From positions 1 to 64,000 of the forward strand of contig DAOUJW010000009.1 of the NCBI GenBank assembly GCA_034422115.1: a DNA stretch of 64,000 nt, in the 5' to 3' direction. Shown here piece by piece: positions 52,730-64,000 of this stretch. This stretch comes from DAOUJW01 sp034422115. GTDB taxonomy: Bacteria; Chloroflexota; Dehalococcoidia; Lucifugimonadales; UBA2985. Below the pieces are notes generated by a model, which ran no database searches, was not told the DNA's origin, and saw nothing but the letters and a program-made list of their open reading frames with translations. Position 1 is the stretch's first letter; each line of letters opens with the position of its first letter. The translations under genes were made by a program, and so were the position numbers.

Positions 52730-55324
52730 CTACACCACGTGGGGGGCGTAGTCCATGCCTATCTGGCCCGCTGCCTTGAGGCGGTCGTACTCCTCCTCCG
52801 AAAGGCCAAGCACATCCCGGAAAACGTAGTCGTTGTCCTCACCAAGGCGCACCGGGGGCTTGCGCACCTCAAAGGGCGTCTGTGACATCTTGAAGGTGGT
52901 GCTTGGATACAGGTGCGTCCCAATCTCCGGCGCGGTGACGGACACGAAGAAGTCCCGCTCCTTCAGGTGCGGGTCGTTGAAGGCGTGGATCTCGTGCATC
53001 AGGGCCCCGGCAATGACGCCCTCCTTCTGAAGCCTGTGGAACAGCTCAATGGGGTCCTGATCCGATGTCCACGACCCGATAATCCGGTCGACCTCGTCGT
53101 GGTTGGCCCGCAGGCTGTCCATGTCCTCGAACCGCTGGTCCTCCACAAGCTCCGGGCGGCCCATCAACCGGGACAGCGTGTGCCACTGCTCTATCCTGCC
53201 TATGGAAATGGCAATCCACTCATCGTCTCCGGCGCATGGGTAGGCCCCCTGCACAAACCAGGGGTCGCGGTTGCCCGGCGAGCTTGCCACCCGCCCGTTG
53301 ATGGTGTAGTCCATGAACAGCTCGCCCAGGTGCGGCATGAAGTTTTCGCCCAGGGCCACGTCCAGGCGCACTCCCCTGCCCGTCTTCTCTCGCTGGTGAA
53401 GGGCCATCGTCGCCGCGATTGCCAGAGTGACGCCGGTGGAGGCGTCGGATGCAACTGAGCCCGGGATGCCCTCTGCGTCCATGTTGGGATAGCCGGTGAC
53501 GGAGGCGTGGCCCGTGGCGGCCTCGAACTGGCTGCCGATGCCCCGGTAGTAGTTCCAGGGGCCTGTCTGCCCAAAGCCGGTGGCGGAGATCATGATGAGC
53601 CTGGGGTTCCACTGGCTGACCATGGGCCAGGACACGCCGAGACGGTCCATGGAGCCGACAGCGTTGTTCTCAATGAAGATGTCGCTCTTCTCAATAAGGC
53701 GTCTGAATGTCTCCAGGCCGCCGGGCCCGGTCAGGTCCAGGCTGATCCCGTGCTTGTTGCGGGAGTGCTGGGTGAAGCCGCCGAAGCGGTTCCAGGGGCG
53801 CTCACCGGGGTCGCGGTCCGGGTAGGGCGAGAATGCGGCCCTGGCCTGGGACTCCTTGGTAGGCCGTGCGAACTGGCCCCGGCTGGTGGCCGGAAGCTGG
53901 TTGAGGGACTCAACGCGAATCACCTCCGCGCCCATGTCGGCAAGGAACATGGTGGCGTAGGGCCCGGCGTAGATGACCGTCATGTCCGTTATACGGACGC
54001 CCTCAAGGGGAAGGGGCTTCTTGCCGGTGGCCCTCTTATAGGAAGGCGGCGCTGTCGACGCGCTTGTTGACGTCGGTACGCTCGCTGCCTGCTGCGCGCC
54101 GTCCGCGCCGGTCATGCGGCTCACGGCGTCATCGGAGTAGCCAAGCTCTCCGCTGAGGACCTCCAGGTTGTGCTGTCCAAGCATGGGCGCGGGCCTGCGA
54201 ATCGTCCACCACCCGTCGTTGGTGTAAACGGGCGCGCCCGGATAGCGGAACCTGCCGGCTACCGGGTGCTCAATCTCACGGAAGTACCCCCTGGCGTCCA
54301 TCTGCGGGTTCTCCACCACCTTGTCCAGGGTGAGAATGGGCGTTATGAGAAGCCCGTTGGCCTGGCCCTCCTCCACAACCTGCTGCTGCGTCCTCTCCAA
54401 GAGCCACGGCAGCCATATAGTCATCTCAAACTCCTCCCGCGCTTCCAGGTCAAGCTGGCCCAGAGGCGGGGCGAAGCGAGGGTCTTCCAGCAGCTCCGGC
54501 ATGCCCAGCGTTGCGACGGCCAGGGGCCACCTCTGCCCTCCTCCGGAGACGTGGATGTACCCGTCGCCGCAGGGGTACGGCCCCGACGGGTAGCCCTGTC
54601 GAATACCGCCCAGTCGCCTGCCGCGGTCGCCGGTGTACTGGTACGTGATGAGGCCTAGCAGACGGCCGTTGATGGAGGCCATCTGCGATTCGAAGATGGA
54701 CACGTCCACCTGCTGTCCGCCCAGGCCCTGGTACTTGCGGCCGTACCAGACGAAGAGGCTCGCCATCGCCGCGTTGTTTCCCGCCTGGAACTGGACGTGG
54801 TTGCCGCCCAGCTTCAGCGGGTACATGTCCGGGAGGCCGGACGCCGTCATCCTGCCGCCCATTGCGTACAGCGTAAGCTCCGACCCTAGGTAGTCCCTGT
54901 AGGGGCCGGTCTGCCCGAAGTTGGAAACTGAGGTGTATATCAGGTCGGGGTTGATCTCGTGGAGCGCGTCGTAGCCCAAGCCAAGCTCATCCATTGTGCC
55001 GGGCTTGTAGCTCTCAACCAGGATGTCGGCCCGCTTCGCCAACTCCTTCAGCGCCTCCACGCCCTCGGCGGTCTTGAGGTCCAGGGTGACGCTCCGCTTG
55101 TTGGTGTTCAGGAACAGGAAGATGCCGCTCTTCTCCGGGTGGGGCGCGTCCTGGGGGAACGGCCCCAGGGTGCGGGCGTAGTCTCCGGCTCCGGGCCTCT
55201 CCACCTTTATCACGTCCGCGCCAAAGTCCGCCAGCAGCTTGGTGCAGTAGGGGCCTGATATGCCGTGGGTCAGGTCGATGACCCTAAGGTCGGAGAGGGG
55301 CTGGGTGTCCTGGCTGTGTTGCAT
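52730..55324 (-). CDS. Tandem CaiB/BaiF family III CoA-transferase
   Basis: An 864-residue fusion of two family III CoA-transferase domains, each normally a separate subunit of about 400. The first (about 10-395) opens LRVIDLTHGISGPYCTKLLADF, the second (about 435-864) VRITDMTVIYAGPYATMFLADM. The second keeps an Asp in the usual active-site stretch (VASDASTGVTLAIAATMAL); at the matching place the first reads FQAGNNAAMASLFV, without Asp, so it may be non-catalytic. Such enzymes move CoA between carboxylic acids. Substrates unknown. Confidence 0.88.
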   Translation of the reverse strand: MQHSQDTQPLSDLRVIDLTHGISGPYCTKLLADFGADVIKVERPGAGDYARTLGPFPQDAPHPEKSGIFLFLNTNKRSVTLDLKTAEGVEALKELAKRADILVESYKPGTMDELGLGYDALHEINPDLIYTSVSNFGQTGPYRDYLGSELTLYAMGGRMTASGLPDMYPLKLGGNHVQFQAGNNAAMASLFVWYGRKYQGLGGQQVDVSIFESQMASINGRLLGLITYQYTGDRGRRLGGIRQGYPSGPYPCGDGYIHVSGGGQRWPLAVATLGMPELLEDPRFAPPLGQLDLEAREEFEMTIWLPWLLERTQQQVVEEGQANGLLITPILTLDKVVENPQMDARGYFREIEHPVAGRFRYPGAPVYTNDGWWTIRRPAPMLGQHNLEVLSGELGYSDDAVSRMTGADGAQQAASVPTSTSASTAPPSYKRATGKKPLPLEGVRITDMTVIYAGPYATMFLADMGAEVIRVESLNQLPATSRGQFARPTKESQARAAFSPYPDRDPGERPWNRFGGFTQHSRNKHGISLDLTGPGGLETFRRLIEKSDIFIENNAVGSMDRLGVSWPMVSQWNPRLIMISATGFGQTGPWNYYRGIGSQFEAATGHASVTGYPNMDAEGIPGSVASDASTGVTLAIAATMALHQREKTGRGVRLDVALGENFMPHLGELFMDYTINGRVASSPGNRDPWFVQGAYPCAGDDEWIAISIGRIEQWHTLSRLMGRPELVEDQRFEDMDSLRANHDEVDRIIGSWTSDQDPIELFHRLQKEGVIAGALMHEIHAFNDPHLKERDFFVSVTAPEIGTHLYPSTTFKMSQTPFEVRKPPVRLGEDNDYVFRDVLGLSEEEYDRLKAAGQIGMDYAPHVV

Positions 55325-55455
55325 GGGTCGCGCTCCTGAGACAAGACTTCCTCAAAGGATATTGCGGAGTAGCATATCACAACGACGGACATTTTGCCTT
55401 GCTTGACCGCGAGGGGGAGTATTCTCAACGATCGCCTTGACGCAAACAGATCTTC

Positions 55456-55506
55456 CCGCTCATGGTGAGCCTGCCCCGTACTTGATACGGGGGCGAGCGG
55501 GAACGC
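55456..55506. repeat. CCCGCTCATGGTGAGC-type palindromic repeat
   Basis: CCCGCTCATGGTGAGCCTGC with an opposing GGGCGAGCGGG end, enclosing a GTACTTGATAC palindrome. Same family as 40511-40603 and 57305-57402. Lies in the 213-bp gap between the CoA-transferase start and the msrB stop; the rest of the gap shows nothing. Confidence 0.6.
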
Positions 55507-55537
55507 GGGTCTTCAGGCAGCCTTCCCCAAAAGCGCC

Positions 55538-55918
55538 CTAAGACGCCGGCACAAACCTCATGGACAGCGAGTTGACGCAGTGGCGGGTGTTGGTGGGCGT
55601 GAAGCGCTCGCCGACGAAAACGTGGCCAAGGTGGCCTCCGCAGCTGGCGCACTCTATCTCTATGCGCATCCCGTCGGGGTCCGGCAGGCGGGTGACTGCG
55701 CCCTCCACCTCCTGGTCAAAGGCGGGCCAGCCGCATCCGGCGTCGAACTTGGTGTCGGAGCGATAAAGCTCGGCGTTGCACCGGCGGCAGATGTAGACGC
55801 CCTTCTCATAAAAGTTGTCGTACTCCCCGCTGAAGGGCGGCTCCGTGCCCTTCATCTCAATTACGTATGCCTCCACGGGGGTCAGGAGATTGTAGGCGGT
55901 CTTGTCTGCTTGAGCCAT
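55538..55918 (-). CDS. msrB: Peptide methionine-(R)-S-oxide reductase
   Basis: Repairs oxidised methionine (R epimer) in proteins. The 126 residues include NLLTPVEAYVIEMKGTEPPF, the two zinc-binding pairs CRRC and CASC (in YICRRCNAELY and IECASCGGHLGHVF), FDAGCGWPAFDQ and the catalytic Cys in RHCVNSLSMRF. The CGWPSF block and both CxxC pairs make the identification firm. Single gene with its own spacing on both sides. Confidence 0.95.
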   Translation of the reverse strand: MAQADKTAYNLLTPVEAYVIEMKGTEPPFSGEYDNFYEKGVYICRRCNAELYRSDTKFDAGCGWPAFDQEVEGAVTRLPDPDGMRIEIECASCGGHLGHVFVGERFTPTNTRHCVNSLSMRFVPAS

Positions 55919-56038
55919 TACTTCACCCTCCTTCCGGCCAGGCTGATTTCCAGCGCAATTATAGTAGTGTCTAAGGTTAGCATAGCATAGAGGATGGGAT
56001 TACGCTTGCCGTAAAGAGCGCGGCCCAGTGGCGAGTCA

Positions 56039-56881
56039 CTAGAAGCCAAAGGCCAAGAGGTACACCTTGTCCAGGTCCTGCATATCACAGATGACTTCAT
56101 AGGTGACGCTGCTCCCGGCCCGGCTGACCTTTTCGTTGTAGCAGTGGGTATTGGTGGTTGTTACCGGGCTCCAGCGGTCGTGGGCCTCTTTAGCATTGTC
56201 CTCGGACTCGAACGCGATTACCTTCTTCAGCTTGAAGTCCCACGAGCTTTCCTTCTCAAAGGAGACTCCCTCAAAGATGCAGTCCGAAGAGAATGAGCAG
56301 TACGGCGTTACCACTATCGCTATCTCCGTGGAGAGGGGAGACTTAACATCCGAAACCTCGTCATACAGCCCCGAGGTACCCCGATCGCGCCGCCGGAGCA
56401 GATCCTCCATCAACCCTTCATCCTCCGCAAGCAGCACGGACCCGTTGGGAAGGAACGCAAAGGCCTCCCAATACTCCGATGTCTGCGCCCATACCTCTAT
56501 GCCCCGTACGTCTTTCTCCTCATAGCCCTGAGCTTGTAATTCGTTCTTCAGAGCTTCCCCGTTGCCTGCTCCCCCAAAGGCGTAGACATCGTAATCGTCC
56601 ACCTCAGCGAACGCGATGTATGTCACGTCTCCCGTGCTTATGCCAAAGTCGGACGAGAAATCGTCATCCAGCTGGCCCTCTACCATGCGGCGGAAGTGAA
56701 GCAAGTCGCCGTCTTCCTGTAGTCGGGCCATATTGACATAGAGCATTCCCTCGGCGTCACCTGGGAGCATCCTCAGAAAGGAGTCCGCCTCGCCCGCGTC
56801 CCCACCGCCTCCGCAGGCGGCGCCGAGAAACGCGCCAAGCATAGCCAAAGTGACGACAATCGTTTTGAGTTTCAGCGGCAA
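56039..56881 (-). CDS. Lipoprotein of unknown function
   Basis: 280 residues with a clear lipoprotein signal (TIVVTLAMLGAFLGAAC, Cys23, then GGGGDAGEADSF). The mature part opens LRMLPGDAEGMLYVNMARLQ and has many acidic residues and several cysteines, resembling the DUF3352-type proteins that start with a p.dta.yv.vn pattern, but I do not assign a family. Surface anchored; role unknown. Downstream 55919-56038 shows nothing. Confidence 0.7.
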   Translation of the reverse strand: MPLKLKTIVVTLAMLGAFLGAACGGGGDAGEADSFLRMLPGDAEGMLYVNMARLQEDGDLLHFRRMVEGQLDDDFSSDFGISTGDVTYIAFAEVDDYDVYAFGGAGNGEALKNELQAQGYEEKDVRGIEVWAQTSEYWEAFAFLPNGSVLLAEDEGLMEDLLRRRDRGTSGLYDEVSDVKSPLSTEIAIVVTPYCSFSSDCIFEGVSFEKESSWDFKLKKVIAFESEDNAKEAHDRWSPVTTTNTHCYNEKVSRAGSSVTYEVICDMQDLDKVYLLAFGF

Positions 56882-56945
56882 CAGCCTCTCTCCAGTGGCT
56901 TGTCACATTCAGAAAACAAATAAGCTATTGTGGGATAGTTGCACA

Positions 56946-57247
56946 AAACCAGGTGTACGTCAAACAGGCCTGGTTTATGATAGAATCGAGTTATCCAGGA
57001 ACAGGTATCAATGGCTCAGATGGAATACTCAGACATCATCACTATAGATCCGGGAAGGCGCGGCGGAAAGCCGTGCATCCGCGACCTCCGTATCACCGTC
57101 TACGACGTGCTGGAGTACATGGCGTCCGGTATGTCCGAGGAGGAAATTCTGGCGGATTTCCCGGACCTGGAGCGGGAGGACATCCGAGCGACCCTGGCCT
57201 TCGCGGCAGACCGCGAGCGCCGGCTGATGTCCCTGCCTCCCGCATGA
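56946..57247 (+). CDS. DUF433 antitoxin-like protein (CDS 57011-57247) with operator
   Basis: The coding part starts at ATG 57011: 78 residues with IITIDPGRRGGKPCIRDLRI, VYDVLEYMASGMSEEEIL and DFPDLEREDIRATLAFAAD, a textbook DUF433 winged-helix antitoxin. Upstream, AAACCAGG (56946-56953) and CCTGGTTT (56969-56976) form a perfect 8-bp-arm palindrome abutting TATGAT (56976-56981), a likely autoregulatory operator; AGGAAC (56998 region) is the ribosome site. The partner is normally a DUF5615 PIN-like toxin, here reduced to a remnant overlapping the stop. Confidence 0.85.
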
Positions 57248-57264
57248 GGCTTCTGTTCGACTAA
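57244..57264 (+). pseudogene. Remnant of DUF5615 PIN-like toxin
   Basis: The ATG at 57244 overlaps the DUF433 stop as ATGA and reads MRLLFD then TAA. DUF5615 toxins begin MRLLFDENLS. Shifting frame at the TAA, the next bases read NLSAF, as if two bases were lost inside the fourth-last codon. The rest of the toxin is absent and a palindromic repeat starts about 40 bases on. An inactivated toxin behind a retained antitoxin. Confidence 0.6.
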
Positions 57265-57304
57265 CCTCTCGGCATTCCAAAATGTATTGGCTATAGCACG
57301 CGAT

Positions 57305-57402
57305 ACCGCTCGCCCTGAGCCTGTCGAAGAGTGCGAGCGGGTATCGCACGACCGCGTTCTACCCGCTCATATGGTTCGACAAGCTCACCATGAGCGGGTT
57401 TT
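57305..57402. repeat. Inverted palindromic repeat pair
   Basis: ACCGCTCGCCCTGAGCCTGT..GCGAGCGGGT (57305-57342) and ACCCGCTCATATGGTTCGAC..ATGAGCGGGT (57361-57402) are two halves of the 40511-40603 family, followed by TTTT. It could also act as a terminator. Fills the gap between the DUF433 remnant and the CBS gene. Confidence 0.65.
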
Positions 57403-57498
57403 GTGCTGATTGTGTCCTTACTATATCCCTGCCGCCCCCATTAGCCATACCCACATAGGCGGGTGTAGAGTACAATAGAGGATAGACAGGAGGTGAAC

Positions 57499-57867
57499 AT
57501 GCAGCTCAAAGAGGTAATGAAGACCGAAGTGGTAACTGTGGGCCGGAATGAGACCGTGACGGACGCCGCCAAGCGCATGAGGGAGGCCAACATCGGCTGC
57601 CTTGTGATCATGGACGGCGACTCTCTGCTGGGCATAGTCACTGACCGCGACCTGCTTATCGGCTGCCTGGGCGCAGGCCACGACCCCTCCGCGCGCCAGG
57701 TGTCCGACTACATGAGCAGCCCGGTCATCACGGAGTCGCCGGCCACGGAGATACAGATCGCCGCGCACATGATGGTGTCCCGGAAGATCAAGCGCCTGCC
57801 CCTGGTGGAGGATGGCAAGCTGGTAGGGCTGGTGTCCTTCTCGGACCTTGGGCACAGCATGGGGTAG
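57499..57867 (+). CDS. CBS-domain pair protein
   Basis: 122 residues made of two CBS motifs (Bateman module): MQLKEVMKTEVVTVGRNETV with DAAKRMREANIGCLVIMD, and VSDYMSSPVITESPATEIQI with RKIKRLPLVEDGKLVGLVS. Such stand-alone modules bind adenine nucleotides and regulate partners. AGGAGG (57488-57493) fixes the ATG at 57499 rather than the GTG two codons before. No partner domain attached. Confidence 0.92.
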   Translation: MQLKEVMKTEVVTVGRNETVTDAAKRMREANIGCLVIMDGDSLLGIVTDRDLLIGCLGAGHDPSARQVSDYMSSPVITESPATEIQIAAHMMVSRKIKRLPLVEDGKLVGLVSFSDLGHSMG

Positions 57868-57965
57868 GATGCGGGGGTTGGCTGTCGATGCGCCGGCGAG
57901 CACGACCAGAGACGTGTAATAACGCCCTGCGCGCCACGCCGGAAGTACCGCTTTAGTGGTACGAG

Positions 57966-58155
57966 CTACTCAGGCTTGGACGGAGGCGGAGGCGGTTCGG
58001 TGAAGTCTTGCCCATCCTTTACGGCTTGCTCCCGCTGCTGATTCCACTCTATCCACGCCCTGCGCTCCTCCTCCCGGCCTTTATTGTAACGCTCTTTCAG
58101 ATAACGTTCTGCTAACATAGCGGCTCTTTCCACAATCAATAGAGAAGTTGTAAGG
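57966..58155 (-). pseudogene. Truncated tandem duplicate of the next gene
   Basis: The reading frame from LLIVERAAMLAERYLKERYN to the stop, ending EPPPPPSKPE, repeats the second half of the protein at 58199-58582 with a few substitutions (IEWNQQREQAVKDG versus IEWNQRREEALKDG) and one fewer GREE unit. The first membrane helices and a proper start codon are missing; only a TTG in unrelated sequence opens the frame. Likely a non-functional fragment from a tandem duplication. Confidence 0.65.
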
Positions 58156-58198
58156 CGCGCGGGTCGCAACGCAGAGAGTATACGGCTGGAGGTTTGGG

Positions 58199-58582
58199 TT
58201 ACTCAGGCTTGGACGGTGGCGGAGGCGGTTCGGTGAAGTCTTGCCCATCCTTCAGGGCTTCCTCCCGCCGCTGATTCCACTCTATCCACGCCCTGCGCTC
58301 CTCCTCCCGGCCTTCCTCCCGGCCCTCTTCTCGGCCTTTATTGTAACGCTCTTTCAGGTAACGTTCTGCCAACATAGCGGCTCCTTCTACAATTAACAGT
58401 GAACCGGTCAAAGCTATAATGAAGAATGGCGCTGAGCCTTGTCCAATCTCCAGGATGGTCTTTGGCAGTCCGTCCTGGGCGATTGTCCGGGTTTCGTACC
58501 AGATGACAAATGCAAGGGAAGCGAGACATTGCACGCCGGAGAGAGCGATATACCACCCTGCAAGAGCTGGACGAACATTCAC
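58199..58582 (-). CDS. Small membrane protein with charged GREE-repeat tail
   Basis: 127 residues. Two membrane helices (GWYIALSGVQCLASLAFVIW and FFIIALTGSLLIVEGAAML) are followed by a long, charged, probably cytoplasmic tail with three GREE repeats, a coiled-coil-like segment and a proline run (EPPPPPSKPE). No family recognised. ATG at 58582 gives MNVRPALAGWYIALSG. A 3' fragment of the same gene lies 44 bp downstream. A transcription-coupled partner is not evident. Confidence 0.65.
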   Translation of the reverse strand: MNVRPALAGWYIALSGVQCLASLAFVIWYETRTIAQDGLPKTILEIGQGSAPFFIIALTGSLLIVEGAAMLAERYLKERYNKGREEGREEGREEERRAWIEWNQRREEALKDGQDFTEPPPPPSKPE

Positions 58583-58707
58583 GATTACCTATCTGAGTTC
58601 AGCCTAGTTTTAGACTAGCGTTACAAGGCTGGAGTGTCAAGAACTTATGGCCGCTCCGTTGCGCTCTCATTCGCCAGAGCCTATATTATGAATAGATTTG
58701 TATTGAG

Positions 58708-58735
58708 TGGACACAGGTAGATAATCCGCTAGAAT
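58708..58735 (+). promoter_or_regulatory. Promoter of the Lhr-type helicase, probably leaderless
   Basis: TGGACA (58708-58713), 16-bp spacer, TAGAAT (58730-58735). The ATG is at 58742, exactly where transcription should begin, and no ribosome-binding site precedes it. The remaining 58583-58707 gap is AT-rich with no other feature. Confidence 0.55.
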
Positions 58736-58741
58736 ACGCCC

Positions 58742-63076
<4,335 letters not shown>

Positions 63077-63083
63077 TCACGCT

Positions 63084-63362
63084 ATGCCGAGTACTACTAT
63101 TGTGCGATACCCCGCGGTTATTGATGGGGAGAGAGGCGCTTACGGAGTAGTCGTTGTTGACATGCCCGGAGCATGTTGCGCCATGGGCGCGACCGTAGAT
63201 GAGGCGTTGGCCGCAGCGGAGATGGCGCTCGCTGACTTTACAAAGTTGATGAAAGAGAATGGCGAGACCATTCCCGCACCCAGTGCCATAGAAGACGTGG
63301 ATCTGGAACCCGGGGAGATGGTGACCTACGTGCCACTCTCGCTACCCTCTGTAATCAGTTAG
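63084..63362 (+). CDS. HicB-like antitoxin family protein
   Basis: A 92-residue protein with the partial RNase-H-like HicB fold: YPAVIDGERGAYGVVVVDMP, GATVDEALAAAEMALADF and a TIPAPSAIEDV tail. This is the short HicB form without an obvious DNA-binding C-terminus. No HicA toxin neighbour is visible. It begins 7 bp after the helicase stop, so it probably shares its transcript, and its end overlaps the convergent kinase gene by 8 bp. Confidence 0.75.
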   Translation: MPSTTIVRYPAVIDGERGAYGVVVVDMPGACCAMGATVDEALAAAEMALADFTKLMKENGETIPAPSAIEDVDLEPGEMVTYVPLSLPSVIS

Positions 63363-64000
63363 ACTTGGAAAGGGCGGCAGCCATCTCCTCAGCAGAGGAG
63401 AAGCGCTTGCCAGGGTCGGGGTTGGTGGCGCGGGCAATGACCAACCCTATGCGCTCGTCCATTTCCGGTAGCGCAGCGCTTACGTCCTCACCATTACTCA
63501 ACAGCCTGCCGGCCAGCATCTCGAACAGGACTACTCCTACGGCGTAGATGTCCGTGGCGGGCCCCACTGAGTCGCCTTGCAGATTGTCATCCTGCTCAGG
63601 GGCCATGTAGCCTTGTGTCCCACGCCCCACCATAGCCCAATCACCGGCTATCCCGAAATCGGCCAGCTTGGCCGTCCCGTCACTGCTCAGCAGGATGTTC
63701 TCCGGCTTCACATCCCGGTGAACTATCCCGGCTTCATGGGCAGCCCCAAGCCCTGCCAGGATTCCGCGCGCAATGCCTAGCGCCTCTGGCATTGAGAGCC
63801 GTCCGCCCTCGGCCGCATCCAGGCGTGCCCTCAGGTTCCCCCCGGAAACCCACTCCATTACCAGGTAAGCGCCCTGGTTGGCGTCCTCTCCAACCTCTAT
63901 GACTGAAACTATGTTGGGATGTTTGAGGTCAGCCAGCAGCTCCGCCTCTCGCCGTATCTCCTCCATGTCCACGTCCCCAAGGAGAGCAATCAGCAGCGAA
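63355..64000 (-). CDS. Serine/threonine protein kinase, 5' end outside window
   Basis: The kinase domain is open to the window edge, so the start is not seen. Present are a helix-C-like EEIRREAELLADLKHPNIV, hinge LVMEWVSGGNLRARL, catalytic VHRDVKPENILL, LADFGIAGDW, the GTQGYMAPEQ motif and the C-lobe YAVGVVLFEMLAG. The glycine-rich ATP loop must lie beyond 64000. It ends shortly after the domain (ATNPDPGKRFSSAEEMAAAL), so no C-terminal sensor is attached. Hanks-type, active-site residues intact. Confidence 0.9.
   Translation of the reverse strand, partial: SLLIALLGDVDMEEIRREAELLADLKHPNIVSVIEVGEDANQGAYLVMEWVSGGNLRARLDAAEGGRLSMPEALGIARGILAGLGAAHEAGIVHRDVKPENILLSSDGTAKLADFGIAGDWAMVGRGTQGYMAPEQDDNLQGDSVGPATDIYAVGVVLFEMLAGRLLSNGEDVSAALPEMDERIGLVIARATNPDPGKRFSSAEEMAAALSKSN

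Overview
The window is a high-GC bacterial chromosome segment, densely coded on both strands. It most resembles Chloroflexota, probably the Dehalococcoidia/SAR202 side. This is an inference from gene content: a short EF-Ts, a CoxL-type molybdenum hydroxylase with its own MoaD-like protein, CaiB/BaiF CoA-transferases, PaREP1/HEPN and DUF433 genes, and many roughly 100-bp palindromic repeats of the GTCATTC...GAATGAC type. No 16S rRNA or plasmid/phage replication genes are present. One tRNA gene (Ser-GCU) is visible.

Layout. 0.1-10 kb: a minus-strand arginine operon argJ-argB-UPF0182-argD-argG-(DUF5678-like)-argH, ending in rpe. 10-19.6 kb: a beta-sandwich protein, pncB, sbcC/rad50, a methyltransferase, an hpt-ade purine-salvage pair, a HAD hydrolase and a Doc-type toxin-antitoxin pair with its own operator. 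19.6-23.2 kb: the classic rpsB-tsf-pyrH-frr-uppS operon on the minus strand. 23.2-28.6 kb: an AT-richer patch with a NYN-domain gene, nadC with a foreign C-terminal extension, an antitoxin-DUF4326-RelE module set between nadA and nadC, then miaB and tRNA-Ser. 28.7-31.1 kb: an AT-rich accessory island with a riboswitch-like structured leader, a small membrane peptide, an interrupted gene, an AbiJ-like HEPN protein and a PaREP1/HEPN protein. 31.1-35.8 kb: a complete pyruvate dehydrogenase operon (lpd-pdhA-pdhB-pdhC). 36-42 kb: a hemL-like aminotransferase, coxL-moaD, a Tag-like glycosylase and a cysteine-less HesB-like protein. 42-49 kb: a MarR regulator followed by three MFS transporters and an ABC exporter. 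49-52.4 kb: an OmpR-type two-component system and a DUF192 lipoprotein. 52.7-58.6 kb: a double CoA-transferase, msrB, a lipoprotein, a DUF433 antitoxin with a decayed toxin, and a CBS protein. 58.7-64 kb: a 1444-residue Lhr-type helicase, a HicB-like protein and a Ser/Thr kinase cut by the window edge.

Two patterns look like undescribed biology. First, a promoter + terminator-like hairpin + NYN-nuclease start codon unit occurs twice: intact at 23.2-23.9 kb, and as a decayed copy at 41.7-41.9 kb. The hairpin sequence and one compensating base-pair change are preserved between them. Second, at 28771-28924 a good promoter fires into a four-way-junction fold closed by a perfect 12-bp stem. The 3' strand of that stem overlaps a second helix that would hide the ribosome-binding site and start codon of a 60-residue membrane peptide, which is the arrangement of a riboswitch or a type I toxin leader. 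Both rest on reading and pairing by eye; no folding, alignment or database search was run.
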